Both the position numbers and the translations under genes were made by a program. Below, one piece after another: positions 34,010 through 43,324 of a stretch of DNA of 62,516 nt. How positions within the stretch are numbered: the first letter of the stretch is position 1; every line of letters begins with the position of its first letter. Under the pieces are notes generated by a model. It ran no database searches. It was not told where the DNA came from and saw only the letters and a program-made list of their open reading frames with translations. This DNA is from Actinomycetes bacterium (GTDB lineage Bacteria; Actinomycetota; Acidimicrobiia; Acidimicrobiales; RAAP-2), in assembly GCA_021846325.1 (NCBI GenBank), contig JAJZBX010000012.1:1-62516 (forward strand), in the 5' to 3' direction.

Positions 34010-34614
34010 CCGGCCGGCTCGATCGCGACGGGGCCATCGAGGCCCTCGTGCGTGGTGAGGTCGTCGCGCTGCCGAGTGACACGGTCTACGGTGTCGGGGC
34101 GTCGCTCGCGCACCCGGAAGCCGTCGCGCGGCTCTTTGCGCTGAAGGGTCGGCCAACCACGGTGGCCCTGCCGGTGATCGTCGAGGACGTCGCGCGCGTC
34201 GTCGCGCTCGGGGTCCACTGGACGCCGCGCGCGGCCCGACTGGCCGAGGCCTTTTGGCCCGGGGCGCTCACGATCATCGTCGAGGCCCCGGGCGATCTCG
34301 CGCGGCTCATTGGCTCGACCAACGGGGTCGGTCTGCGTCGTCCCAACGACGAGGTCCTGGCCGACGTCGTTGGACGAGTCGGGCCGATCGCGCTCTCCAG
34401 CGCCAACCGGCACGGCGAGGGGCCCTGCACGAGCGCCGCGTCGGTGCTCGAGGCCTTCGCCGACGCGCCGGCCCTGGCCGGCGTGCTCGACGACGGGGTG
34501 CGTGACGGCGTCGTGTCGAGCGTGGTCGACCTCACGGGACCCGGGTGGCGGGTGGTGCGCCTCGGTGCGGTGTCCCTCGAGGCGTTGGCGCGGGTGCTCG
34601 GCCCGCCGGCTTAG
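34006..34614 (+). CDS. tsaC: Threonylcarbamoyl-AMP synthase (TsaC/Sua5/YrdC family)
   Basis: Makes threonylcarbamoyl-AMP from threonine, bicarbonate and ATP for the t6A modification of ANN-decoding tRNAs. The 202-residue single-domain form begins at GTG 34006. The LPSDTVYGVGA strand, the KGRP loop (ALKGRPTTVALPV) and SSANRHGEGP are family hallmarks. It lacks the Sua5 C-terminal domain. It is coupled to prmC, and its stop directly abuts the stop of the convergent enoyl-CoA hydratase gene. Confidence 0.93.
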   Translation: MTGRLDRDGAIEALVRGEVVALPSDTVYGVGASLAHPEAVARLFALKGRPTTVALPVIVEDVARVVALGVHWTPRAARLAEAFWPGALTIIVEAPGDLARLIGSTNGVGLRRPNDEVLADVVGRVGPIALSSANRHGEGPCTSAASVLEAFADAPALAGVLDDGVRDGVVSSVVDLTGPGWRVVRLGAVSLEALARVLGPPA

Positions 34615-35388
34615 TCACTCGTCGAGCTGGGGCGCCCACGCGGGTCGACGCTTCTCGAGAAAGGCCGTCATGCCCTCGCGCGCCGCGGCGCTGGCGAAGA
34701 GCTCCGAGGACAGCCCCGCCGTCCAGGTGAAGGCCGCCTCGGCGTCGAGTGTTGGCACGACGCGCACCAGGCGCTTGATCGCGGCGATCGCGCCCGGCTC
34801 GCCGAGCAGCAGGTCATCGACGGTTGCGCGCACCGCGTCATCGAGCTCGTCGCGCGCGACGGCGTGGGAGATCAGTCCCAGCGCCTGGGCCCGAGTGGCG
34901 TCAAAGCGCGTGGCGCGCAAGAAGGCCTCCTGGGCGTCGCCGTGGCGCATCTTGGGCAGGCAGACCACCGCGATGATGGCCGGCGCGAGGCCGAGGCGGA
35001 CCTCGCTGAAGCCGAACGTGGTGTCCGCGGCGGCGATCGACACGTCCATGACCGCGGCGAGACCCACGCCGCCGGCGACGCAGTGTCCGTCGATGCGGCC
35101 GACGAAGGGCTTGGGCGACTGGCGAATTCGCTCGAAGAGCTCGACGAGCCCGTTCGCCGGCTGGCTCGCCGACGCCGGGTCGCGCCGCTCGGTGAGGTTG
35201 GCGCCGGCGCAGAAGGTGTTCCCGCGATTGGTGAGCACGATGACGCGTACGTCCGAGTCGGCCTCGGCGCGCTCGATGGCCTCGACCAGTTCGGCGAGCA
35301 GGTCGGCGCTGAGCGCGTTGCGCCGGGCGTCGTCGGCGAGGGTGATGGTACAGACGCGTCGATCAACGCCGACCTCGACGAGGCTCAT
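34615..35388 (-). CDS. Enoyl-CoA hydratase/isomerase family protein
   Basis: A 257-residue crotonase-fold protein likely to hydrate or rearrange an enoyl-CoA. The oxyanion-hole regions AGANLTER and DGHCVAGGVGLAAVMD and the downstream FGFSEVRLGLAP are characteristic. The exact reaction is unknown, but the operon suggests an analogue of AtuE (isohexenylglutaconyl-CoA hydratase) or methylglutaconyl-CoA hydratase. It is last in the minus-strand carboxylase operon and overlaps the preceding gene as ATGA. Confidence 0.88.
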   Translation of the reverse strand: MSLVEVGVDRRVCTITLADDARRNALSADLLAELVEAIERAEADSDVRVIVLTNRGNTFCAGANLTERRDPASASQPANGLVELFERIRQSPKPFVGRIDGHCVAGGVGLAAVMDVSIAAADTTFGFSEVRLGLAPAIIAVVCLPKMRHGDAQEAFLRATRFDATRAQALGLISHAVARDELDDAVRATVDDLLLGEPGAIAAIKRLVRVVPTLDAEAAFTWTAGLSSELFASAAAREGMTAFLEKRRPAWAPQLDE

Positions 35389-36185
35389 GGCGTGGCTCGT
35401 GGTGGCGGACCGAGGGTGGGGCCGCCGGCGAAGGCCTGGGCGCGCAGCAGCCAGTGGCGACCGAGCTCGCCGGTCGCCAGCGAGGTGTCGTCCAGGTGGC
35501 GCCGCTGGGTGACCACGAGGCAGAACTCCTCAGCGGGACCACTGAGCGTGTCGTCGCCTTCGAGCCCCCACGACCATTCGGCGCCCGACGGGGCGCGCAG
35601 GGTGACGCGAATCTCGCCCGCGGGCGGCGTTTCGCCGCGCACTGCGTAGGACCAGGCACGCGTACGAACGCCGAGCCGCGCAACGTGCACCAAACGGTCG
35701 GTCGCGACGAGGGGCTGGCCGAGCGCGTCGGCGACGTCGGTGCCGTGGGCCCACGTCTCCATGAGTCGAGCGCTGAGGAACGACCGGGCACTCATCGCCG
35801 GTCCGTACCACGCCACGTGGCCCGCCGGGTCGAGGCCGCGCGCCGCGTCGGCCAGCGCCGCGCGCACCTCGCGCCAGCCGGCCAGCACCTCGCGCGCCGA
35901 CCGCGCTCGCCACGGGCCCAGGGTGACGTCGTCGAGGTCACGCTCGCCCAGGACGTCGGCGAGCTCAGCCACCGAGCGCGCGAACGCCGGTGGATTGGCG
36001 ATGGCGAGCGTGGCGGTCTCGTCGAAGTACGCGAGGTGCGCGATCTGGTCGGCGATCGTCCAGCCCGCGGCGGGTGTCGCGCGTCCCCAGTCGGCGTCCT
36101 CGAGGGGCGCGACCATGGTGTCCAGGGCCTCCTGTTCGGCCACCAGGTCCGCGGTGAGCCTCGCCAGCTCGTCGGTGGTCGTCAC
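35385..36185 (-). CDS. TIGR03084-like DinB/maleylpyruvate isomerase-fold protein
   Basis: A 266-residue protein with the helical metal-binding fold of mycothiol-dependent maleylpyruvate isomerase relatives. It shows an early His in TIADQIAHLAYFDE and a later METWAHGTDVADALG, where His and Asp can coordinate metal. This matches the TIGR03084 family, often found beside acyl-CoA carboxylase and AtuA genes in actinobacteria; its function is unknown. GTG at 36185 overlaps the AtuA stop by four bases, which supports this start over the TTG or ATG further upstream. Confidence 0.78.
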   Translation of the reverse strand: MTTTDELARLTADLVAEQEALDTMVAPLEDADWGRATPAAGWTIADQIAHLAYFDETATLAIANPPAFARSVAELADVLGERDLDDVTLGPWRARSAREVLAGWREVRAALADAARGLDPAGHVAWYGPAMSARSFLSARLMETWAHGTDVADALGQPLVATDRLVHVARLGVRTRAWSYAVRGETPPAGEIRVTLRAPSGAEWSWGLEGDDTLSGPAEEFCLVVTQRRHLDDTSLATGELGRHWLLRAQAFAGGPTLGPPPRATP

Positions 36186-37942
36186 GGCTCGAGCAGGTCG
36201 ATTGGCACGTCGACGACGCGGCTGCGCAGCCACTCGCCGAGTCCCTTAGCCTGCTTGTCCAGTCGGCTCGAGGCGGCGACGCCCTCCTCGAGCAGGTCGT
36301 GAATCAAGAAGTTGAGCGCTCGCAGGTTGTCAAAGCGGTGGCGCTCGATCGCCAGTGCGGCCGTCTCGGGCAGCAGTTCACGCAGCCGCTGCGTGGTGAG
36401 TGTGTGCTCGAGCCAGGCCCAGGCCCGCTCACTGCGCGCGAAGACCCCGAGGTTGGCGTGCGCGCCCTTGTCGCCCGATCGGGTCCCCACGACTCGACCG
36501 AGGGGGACGCGTCTGGTCGCCGACGACGCCGGGGCCGACGTCGCCGGCGCCGACACGTCGAGATGCACCTCGCCGGTGGGGGCGACCGAATCCACGACCG
36601 ACGTCGCGCCACCGAGCAGGGTGACGTACTGGGGCACGTCGGACGCTGACACCCGGGCCGGACGGTAGACGCCAAAGGGCGAGCCGGCGCCGGGCGCCGC
36701 TCCCACGTTGAAGAAGCCGGGAATGGTCGCGAGGGCGATCTCGATCGCGGCGTTGGCGACGGCGCGGCCGACCTTTTGCTCGTCGTGGTCGCGCAGCGTG
36801 ATGTGCCAGAACGCGACCGCTTCGTCGTTGGTGGGCGGATCTGGCTTGTCGGTGCGCGAGAGTCGCGTGGTGACCCGCTCGAAGTCGTCTCGCTGGTAGG
36901 GGCACGCGTCCCAGAAGGCGGCTTCGACGAGCTGGGCCTTGGCCTCGATGTCGAGCCCGGTGAGCGCGACGGTCAGGTCCTGGCGGAAACCACCCAATTC
37001 GTTGGTGGCCACCTTGAGCGTGTCCGGCGGCGGCTCGCCGCGCACGCCACTGATGCGCACGCGATCGGGGCCCGTCTCTTCGAGGGTGATCGTGTCGAAG
37101 CGGGCCGTGACGTCGGGACCGAAGTACCGGGCGCCGCCGATCTCGTAGAGCAGCTGGGAGGTGACCGTGCCGATCGAGACCTCGCCGTCGGTCCCGTCGT
37201 GCTTGCCGACCACGCACGACCCGTCCTCGGCGATCTCAACCCAGGGAAACCCCACGTGGGTCATCGCGGGAACCTCGGTGAAGAACGAGTAGTTCCCCCC
37301 GGTGACCTGGGCGCCGCACTCGATGACGTGACCGGCGACGACCGCGCCGGCCAGCGCGTCCCAGTCGTCGCGGGCCCACCCGTGGTGCCAGGCGGCCGGA
37401 CCGCAGACCACGGCCGCGTCGGTGACGCGGCCCGTTATCACGATGTCGGCACCCGACGCGAGGGCGTCCACGATGCCAAAGGCACCCAGGTAGGCGTTCG
37501 CGGTGATCAGTGCCTCGACGTCGAAGGGCTCGTCGACCTCGAAGTGGCGCAGTCCTCGACCACTGGCGCGCAGGTCGCCGAGCCGGCCGAGCAGGTCGTC
37601 ACCGTGCACGTAGGCGATCTTCGGCGCGAGGCCCAAGCGTTCGGCCACGTCGGCCACCGCGTCGGCGCAGTGGCCCGGGTCCAGGCCGCCCGCGTTGGAG
37701 ACGACCTTGATCCCGCGGTCGAGACAGGTGCCCATCACCTGCTCCATCTGGGTGACGAAGCTACGCGCGTAGCCGGCGCCGGGCCGCTTGGCGCGCGAGC
37801 GCGCGAGGATCAACATGGTCAGCTCGGCGAGCCAGTCGCCGGTCAGGACGTCGATGGGTCCGCCGTCGACCATCTCGCGCGCCGCCGACAGACGGTCGCC
37901 GTAGAAGCCCGAACAGTTGGCGATGCGGATCGGTTCGGCCAT
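36182..37942 (-). CDS. AtuA-family (DUF1446) acyclic terpene utilisation-like protein
   Basis: A 586-residue protein of the AtuA/DUF1446 family, starting with the typical IRIANCSGFYGDR and carrying VVSNAGGLDPGHCADAV. A C-terminal ferredoxin-like domain (about 480-580, with GRVVGTRSGDKGAHANLGVF) completes the usual layout. In Pseudomonas, AtuA is needed for citronellol/geraniol catabolism, but its reaction is unknown. Here it lies between the biotin carboxylase gene and the TIGR03084 gene in one operon, so it may act on a branched acyl-CoA. Confidence 0.88.
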   Translation of the reverse strand: MAEPIRIANCSGFYGDRLSAAREMVDGGPIDVLTGDWLAELTMLILARSRAKRPGAGYARSFVTQMEQVMGTCLDRGIKVVSNAGGLDPGHCADAVADVAERLGLAPKIAYVHGDDLLGRLGDLRASGRGLRHFEVDEPFDVEALITANAYLGAFGIVDALASGADIVITGRVTDAAVVCGPAAWHHGWARDDWDALAGAVVAGHVIECGAQVTGGNYSFFTEVPAMTHVGFPWVEIAEDGSCVVGKHDGTDGEVSIGTVTSQLLYEIGGARYFGPDVTARFDTITLEETGPDRVRISGVRGEPPPDTLKVATNELGGFRQDLTVALTGLDIEAKAQLVEAAFWDACPYQRDDFERVTTRLSRTDKPDPPTNDEAVAFWHITLRDHDEQKVGRAVANAAIEIALATIPGFFNVGAAPGAGSPFGVYRPARVSASDVPQYVTLLGGATSVVDSVAPTGEVHLDVSAPATSAPASSATRRVPLGRVVGTRSGDKGAHANLGVFARSERAWAWLEHTLTTQRLRELLPETAALAIERHRFDNLRALNFLIHDLLEEGVAASSRLDKQAKGLGEWLRSRVVDVPIDLLEP

Positions 37943-37946
37943 GGTG

Positions 37947-39875
37947 TCAGCTCTCGTCGGGTTCGTCGGCTTCGATGGCCAGGAGTTCGGCCCCGCCGTC
38001 GACCTGCTGGCCCGCTCGCACCAGCACTTCGGTGACGACGCCGTCGACCGGGGCGGTGATCGGGTGCTCCATCTTCATCGCCTCGAGCACGACGAGCGTC
38101 GCGCCGGCGCGCACCCGTTGACCGACCTGCGCGCGCAGGTCGATGACGACGCCGGGCATTGGTGCCATGAGGCCGCCCGCGACCGTCGTCGCGCTGGGCG
38201 GCGCGAAACGGGCGAGAAGTTCGAACTCGATCGTGCCCGTGGGAGCCTGGACGTAGAGGTGCCGTGGCGTCGCGGTGACCCGCGCGCACCACCGTCGGCC
38301 GTCGACCGCGACGTCGATGGCGTCGGGACGCCAGTCAAAGACGCGCGCGGCGCCGCCGGGCAACACGACCGAGCCGTCGCGCGCGACGTGATAGCGCACC
38401 TCGATCGTTTGATCACCGTGTCGCAGGTCGACGCGTTGGTCGGGCAGGCGGGCGTTGCGCCACCCGCTCGGGATGCTGGCCAGCACCGGCGCGTCGCGCC
38501 GGTTGCGACCGGCGAGCCACAGCGCCCCGGCCACGGCGGCCGCGCCCACGTCCGCCCTGGACTCGCGGCGACCCGGGTCGACGCGTTCGATGAAGTCCGT
38601 TGTCGTGTCACCGGCGAGGAAGGCCGGGTGGCGCAGCGTCGCCACGAGGAAATCGCGGTTCGTGGTCACGCCGGCGAGATGGAGTCGCTCGAGCGCGCGC
38701 GCCAGCGTCGAGGCCGCCTCCTCGCGCGTGGGCGCGTGGGCGATGACCTTGGCCAGCAATGAGTCGAAGGCGACGGTGACCAGCGAGCCGGCCTGGACCC
38801 CGGACTCCCAGCGCACCACCGGTTCGAGCGCGGGTTCGAAGGCGGCCAGCGTACCGGTGGCGGGCAGAAAGCCGTTGTCGGGATCCTCGGCGCAGAGCCG
38901 AACCTCGATCGCCCACCCGTGGCGCGGGGCGTCGGCGGCGACGTCGAGGGCCCGACCGTCAGCGATGCGCAGCTGCTCGCGCACGAGGTCCACGCCGGTC
39001 ACGGCCTCGGTGACCGGGTGTTCGACCTGTAGTCGCGTGTTGACCTCGAGAAAGTAGAACGCTCGCGTGGCGTCATCGACGAGGAACTCCACGGTCCCCG
39101 CGGACTCGTAGCCGATGGCTCGCGCGAGCGCGAGGGCGGCGTCGCCCATGGCGGCGCGCATCGCGTCGTCGACGATCGTGGACGGCGACTCCTCGACGAG
39201 CTTCTGGTGGCGTCGCTGGATCGAGCACTCACGCTCGCCGAGGTGCACGAGTGTGCCGAAGCGGTCGCCGAGGATCTGGATCTCCACGTGGCGAGACGCC
39301 GCCACGTAGCGTTCCAGAAAGACCCGATCATCGCCAAAGCCGCCGAGGGCTTCACGGCGCGCGGCGGCCACGGCGTCGGCCAGCTGCTCGGGCCGCTCCA
39401 CCAGTCGCATGCCCTTGCCGCCACCTCCGGCCACGGCCTTGACCAGTAGGGGAAAGCCCACGTCGCTCGCGTCGGTGGGGTCGTCACTCGAGGCGAGCAC
39501 CGGGACGCCGACGCTGCGCGCCAGCGCCTTGGCGGCCAACTTGTCGCCCATCGCCTCCATCGCCGCCGGCGGTGGGCCGACCCAGACCAGTCCGGCGTCG
39601 CTGACGGCTCGCGCGAAGGCCGCGTTCTCGGCGAGAAAGCCGTACCCGGGGTGCACCGCGTCGGCCCCGGCGAGTTGGGCCGCCGCGACGATTGCCGCGC
39701 CGTCGAGGTAGCTCGTCGCGAGGCGGATGGCGAGGTCGGCGTCGCCGACAAAGGGCGCGCTGGCGTCGGCGTCGACGTACACGGCGACGGCGCGCAGGCC
39801 CAGGGACCGAGCCCCGCGGATCACGCGACGAGCGATCTCGCCGCGGTTGGCCACCAGGACGCTCGACAGCGTCAT
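37947..39875 (-). CDS. Acyl-CoA carboxylase alpha subunit (biotin carboxylase and biotin carrier)
   Basis: A 642-residue subunit that carboxylates biotin with ATP and bicarbonate and carries it to the transferase. Biotin carboxylase (about 1-450) begins LVANRGEIARRVIRGARSLG and contains the ATP-grasp loop AGGGGKGMR. The C-terminal biotinyl domain has EAMKMEHPI with the biotin Lys near residue 601. ATG at 39875 fits the family start, and the longer ORF overlaps the beta subunit further. It could serve geranyl-, methylcrotonyl- or propionyl-CoA carboxylation; the AtuA neighbour favours a branched substrate. Confidence 0.93.
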   Translation of the reverse strand: MTLSSVLVANRGEIARRVIRGARSLGLRAVAVYVDADASAPFVGDADLAIRLATSYLDGAAIVAAAQLAGADAVHPGYGFLAENAAFARAVSDAGLVWVGPPPAAMEAMGDKLAAKALARSVGVPVLASSDDPTDASDVGFPLLVKAVAGGGGKGMRLVERPEQLADAVAAARREALGGFGDDRVFLERYVAASRHVEIQILGDRFGTLVHLGERECSIQRRHQKLVEESPSTIVDDAMRAAMGDAALALARAIGYESAGTVEFLVDDATRAFYFLEVNTRLQVEHPVTEAVTGVDLVREQLRIADGRALDVAADAPRHGWAIEVRLCAEDPDNGFLPATGTLAAFEPALEPVVRWESGVQAGSLVTVAFDSLLAKVIAHAPTREEAASTLARALERLHLAGVTTNRDFLVATLRHPAFLAGDTTTDFIERVDPGRRESRADVGAAAVAGALWLAGRNRRDAPVLASIPSGWRNARLPDQRVDLRHGDQTIEVRYHVARDGSVVLPGGAARVFDWRPDAIDVAVDGRRWCARVTATPRHLYVQAPTGTIEFELLARFAPPSATTVAGGLMAPMPGVVIDLRAQVGQRVRAGATLVVLEAMKMEHPITAPVDGVVTEVLVRAGQQVDGGAELLAIEADEPDES

Positions 39876-41509
39876 AGGCGAAAGACCCCGTAGCTCGTCG
39901 CGCCATCGATCGGTCGACTGCGCACCACCGACAGGCACAGACCGAGCACGGTGCGCGTGTCGCGCGGGTCGATAATGCCGTCGTCACTGACCGCACCGGT
40001 CGCGGCGAGTGCCAGGGAGCCCTTCTCCTGGATCTCCTCGACCGCGGCGACGATGCGGGCGTCCTCGACCTCGTCGAAGGGCTCGCCCGCGCGTTCGGCC
40101 TGGGCTCGGCGGACCTGGCTCATGACGCCTGCGATCTGCTTGGGGCCCATGACGGCGATCTTGGCCGTGGGCCACAGGAACGTGAATCGGTTGCCGAAGG
40201 CGCGCCCCGACATGCCGTAGGTTCCCGCACCGTAGGACGAGCCGATGATCACGGTGAGGTGGGGCACCGTCGAGTTCGCGACGGCGTTCAACATCTGGGA
40301 GCCCTTCTTGATGATGCCCTCGGCCTCGGCGTCGCGGCCCACCATGTACCCCGTCACGTTCTGGAGAAAGACGAGGGGGACGTCAATCTGGTTGCACAGT
40401 TGGATGAACTGACCGGCCTTTTCCGCCGCCCGCGGGTAGATCACGCCGTTGTTGCCGAGCACGCCCACCGGGTAGCCGTGGATCGACGCCCAGCCGCAGA
40501 TCAGGGTCGGGCCGTAGCGGGCTTTGAACTCCTCGAAACGCGAGCCGTCGACGACTCGCCCAATGATCTCGCGCACGTCCACCGGTTGACGCAGGTCTCG
40601 ACTGACCACGCCGAGCAGCTCGTCGGGATCCAGCGCCGGCTCGTCGACGCGCAACGACGGACCGGGACCGCGCTTTCGCCAATTGAGGTGCGAGACCACC
40701 TCGCGGCACATGCGGATGGCGTCCATCTCGTCCTCGGCGAAGTAGTCGCCCAATCCGGACACCTCGGCGTGCAGGGTCGCGCCGCCTAGCGTCTCGTCGT
40801 CGGTCTCCTCGCCGGTCGCCATCTTGACCAGGGGTGGCCCGGCCAAAAAGATCTTGGACTGGTCCTTGACCACGATGTTGTAGTCCGAGAGCCCGGGCTG
40901 GTAGGCGCCGCCGGCGGTGGAAGAGCCGAAGACGACGCTGATGGTGGGCACCCGCATTTTCGAGAGCTCGATCAAGTCGTAGAAGAATCGTCCGCTTTCG
41001 GCGAAGTGGCCGGTGTTCATTCGCCCGCCGCCACCGGCGCCGACTCGCAAGTCGGCGCCGGCCGACTCCACGAAGCTGACGTAGGGGATCTGGTTGTCCC
41101 GCGCGATCTCGAGGGCTCGCATCCATTTCTTGGCCGAGTAGACCGTTAGCGCACCGCCGAGCACCGACGGGTCGTTGGCCATGATGACGCACTCGGTGCC
41201 GGCGATGACGCCGAGACCGACCACCATGCCGCCGCCCATGGCGTAGTCCGAGTCGTAGGCGGCCAGCGCCGAAATCTCGAGGAACGGGCTGTCGGGGTCG
41301 AGCACCGCGGCGATTCGCTCGCGCACCGGCATCTTGTGGCGGCTGCGCAGCCGAGCCATGGCCCGCTCACCACCACCGGCGCCGGCCTCGTCGAGCAGGC
41401 GGTCGATGGTTGCTAGTTGCTCGAGCACGTCGTCGCGGTTCTGCTGGTAGGCGTCGCCAACGGTGTCGAGCCGTGAGACCAGGGCCGGGGCCAGCAGAAC
41501 GCGCTCCAC
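39872..41509 (-). CDS. Acyl-CoA carboxylase beta subunit (carboxyltransferase)
   Basis: The 545-residue carboxyltransferase partner of the alpha subunit. The paired crotonase-like halves carry oxyanion segments at GSSTAGGAYQPGL and GSSYGAGTYGMSGRAF. Length and motifs resemble methylcrotonyl- and geranyl-CoA carboxylase beta subunits more than acetyl-CoA ones. It starts at GTG 41509 and overlaps the alpha gene by four bases. It is the first gene of the minus-strand operon, and divergence from rpiB leaves about 60 bp for both promoters. Confidence 0.93.
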   Translation of the reverse strand: MERVLLAPALVSRLDTVGDAYQQNRDDVLEQLATIDRLLDEAGAGGGERAMARLRSRHKMPVRERIAAVLDPDSPFLEISALAAYDSDYAMGGGMVVGLGVIAGTECVIMANDPSVLGGALTVYSAKKWMRALEIARDNQIPYVSFVESAGADLRVGAGGGGRMNTGHFAESGRFFYDLIELSKMRVPTISVVFGSSTAGGAYQPGLSDYNIVVKDQSKIFLAGPPLVKMATGEETDDETLGGATLHAEVSGLGDYFAEDEMDAIRMCREVVSHLNWRKRGPGPSLRVDEPALDPDELLGVVSRDLRQPVDVREIIGRVVDGSRFEEFKARYGPTLICGWASIHGYPVGVLGNNGVIYPRAAEKAGQFIQLCNQIDVPLVFLQNVTGYMVGRDAEAEGIIKKGSQMLNAVANSTVPHLTVIIGSSYGAGTYGMSGRAFGNRFTFLWPTAKIAVMGPKQIAGVMSQVRRAQAERAGEPFDEVEDARIVAAVEEIQEKGSLALAATGAVSDDGIIDPRDTRTVLGLCLSVVRSRPIDGATSYGVFRL

Positions 41510-41557
41510 GCGCCGATACTAGGGCCCGAGGATCGGTAGCCGAGAATGCTTGAACGG

Positions 41558-41563
41558 TAGGGT
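41558..41563 (+). promoter_or_regulatory. -10 box TAGGGT of rpiB, apparently leaderless
   Basis: TAGGGT ends 7 nt before the rpiB ATG at 41571, matching the spacing seen at lysA and hom. Confidence 0.35.
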
Positions 41564-41570
41564 GGTGGTG

Positions 41571-42020
41571 ATGCGCATCGCTCTGGGTTCCGATCACGCC
41601 GGCTACCCCCTGAAGGCCCACCTCGCGGCGACGCTCGAGTCGTGGGGCTACGACGTCACCGACCTCGGCACCTCCAACGCGGAGGACGCCGTGGACTACC
41701 CCGACTTCGCCGCCGCGGTCGGCCGGGCGGTGGTCGAGGGCGCGGCCAGCCTCGGCGTGGCGATCTGCGGCACGGGCGTCGGTGTGTCGATCGCGGCGAA
41801 CAAGGTGCCCGGGGTGCGCGCCGCCCTGGTGCACGACGTGACCTCGGCGCACCTCGCGAGAGAGCACAACCACGCCAACGTGCTCTGCCTCGGCGGCCGC
41901 GTGAGCGGGTTTCTCGTCGCCGAGGAGGCGCTACGGGCCTGGCTCGACGCGACGCCCGCCGAGGGCCGACACCTCGGTCGCATCGAGAAGCTCGCGGCGC
42001 TGGACAACATTCGCAACTGA
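41571..42020 (+). CDS. rpiB: Ribose 5-phosphate isomerase B
   Basis: Interconverts ribose 5-phosphate and ribulose 5-phosphate in the pentose phosphate pathway. The 149-residue RpiB/LacAB protein begins RIALGSDHAGYPLK and has the active-site region CGTGVGVSIAANK, plus the EHNHANVLCLGGR motif. ATG at 41571 is chosen over 41550 because the family starts directly at the first strand. It precedes glyA by 10 bp. Confidence 0.94.
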   Translation: MRIALGSDHAGYPLKAHLAATLESWGYDVTDLGTSNAEDAVDYPDFAAAVGRAVVEGAASLGVAICGTGVGVSIAANKVPGVRAALVHDVTSAHLAREHNHANVLCLGGRVSGFLVAEEALRAWLDATPAEGRHLGRIEKLAALDNIRN

Positions 42021-42030
42021 GGAGGCGGCC

Positions 42031-43320
42031 GTGGAAGCGTCACCGTTTGATACCTGGATCACTAACGACGACGAGATCGTGTCGTTGCTCGCCCAGGAGT
42101 GGCACCGTCAGACCACGACGGTGCAGTTGATCGCCAGCGAGAACTTCGCGTCGCCCGCGGTCATGGCCGCGACGGGATCGGTGCTGACCAACAAGTACGC
42201 CGAGGGTTACCCCGGTCGGCGCTACTACGGCGGCAACCAGATCGTTGACGAGGTCGAAGACCTCGCGCGGCGTCGGGTGTGCGCCCTCTTCGGCGCCGAT
42301 CACGCCAACGTGCAACCTCACTGCGGCGCCAACGCCAACGTCGCGGTCTACCAGGCGCTGCTCGAGACCGGTGACACCATTCTCGCGATGCGCCTCGATC
42401 AGGGTGGCCACCTCACCCACGGCTCGCCGGCGTCGATGACTTCCAAGGCGTGGCACTTCGTGTCCTATGGCGTGACCCCACGAAGCGACGATCCCGAGAG
42501 TCCGGGCGAGCTCATCGACTTTGACAACGTGCGCGAGCTCGCCCTGGCGCATCGCCCCAAACTGATCGTGGCGGGTGCGACGGCCTACGCCCGACGGATC
42601 GATCCCGTGCCGTTTCGCGAGATCGCCGACGAGGTTGGCGCCCTGCTGATGTTCGACGCCGCGCACGTCGCGGGGCTGATCGCCGGCGGCGCGCACCCGA
42701 ATCCGACGCCCTACGCCGACGTCGTCACCTTTACGACCCACAAGACGCTGCGCGGGCCCCGAGGGGGCGCGATACTGGCCCGCGAGGAGTTGGCCAAGAA
42801 GATCGACTCGGCGGTCTTTCCCGGCCAGCAGGGCGGACCGCTCGAGAACACCATCGCCGCCAAGGCCGTCGCCTTTCGCGAAGCGGCCCAGCCGTCCTTC
42901 GCCGCGTACGCCGACCAGATCGTCGCCAACTCGCGGGCCTTCGCCGCCGCGCTGGGCGACCACGGGTTCCGCCTGGTCTCGGGGGGCACCGATAACCACA
43001 TGGTGCTCGTGGACCTGCGCGACTTCGACGCCGAGCTAAGCGGTAAGGAGGCCCAAGAGGTGCTCGACCGAGCGGGCATCACCACGAATCGCAACACGAT
43101 TCCCAATGACCCGCGCAGCGCCTTCATCACCTCGGGGCTGCGGGTGGGCACCGCCGCCCAGACGACCGCGGGCATGCGCGAAGCCGAATTCGCCCGTATC
43201 GCCGACCTCATGGCCCGAGCGCTGCGCGGGCGATCCGACGACGCCGTGACCCAGTCCGTGCGCGCCGAAGTCGCCGAACTCTGTTCGGGATTCAACCCGT
43301 ACGCCGCCTTCGTGAAGTAG
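42031..43320 (+). CDS. glyA: Serine hydroxymethyltransferase
   Basis: Converts serine and tetrahydrofolate to glycine and 5,10-methylene-THF with pyridoxal phosphate. The 429-residue protein contains LIASENFASPAV near the start, YPGRRYYGG and the PLP lysine segment TFTTHKTLRGPRGG. It starts at GTG 42031 with a GGAGG site upstream, 10 bp behind rpiB. It is followed 4 bp later by a wecA-like gene, an arrangement conserved in actinobacteria ahead of the ATP synthase operon. Confidence 0.96.
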   Translation: MEASPFDTWITNDDEIVSLLAQEWHRQTTTVQLIASENFASPAVMAATGSVLTNKYAEGYPGRRYYGGNQIVDEVEDLARRRVCALFGADHANVQPHCGANANVAVYQALLETGDTILAMRLDQGGHLTHGSPASMTSKAWHFVSYGVTPRSDDPESPGELIDFDNVRELALAHRPKLIVAGATAYARRIDPVPFREIADEVGALLMFDAAHVAGLIAGGAHPNPTPYADVVTFTTHKTLRGPRGGAILAREELAKKIDSAVFPGQQGGPLENTIAAKAVAFREAAQPSFAAYADQIVANSRAFAAALGDHGFRLVSGGTDNHMVLVDLRDFDAELSGKEAQEVLDRAGITTNRNTIPNDPRSAFITSGLRVGTAAQTTAGMREAEFARIADLMARALRGRSDDAVTQSVRAEVAELCSGFNPYAAFVK

Positions 43321-43324
43321 CCCC

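Noticed and set aside
34310..35512. 400-residue plus-strand ORF across tsaC and the enoyl-CoA hydratase gene
   Set aside because: It is an antisense and out-of-frame shadow with Arg/Ser-rich composition and no motifs.
36776..38035. 419-residue plus-strand ORF opposite the AtuA-like gene
   Set aside because: It is the antisense of a well-supported DUF1446 gene and has the Val/Gly/Arg/Asp-rich composition typical of shadow frames.
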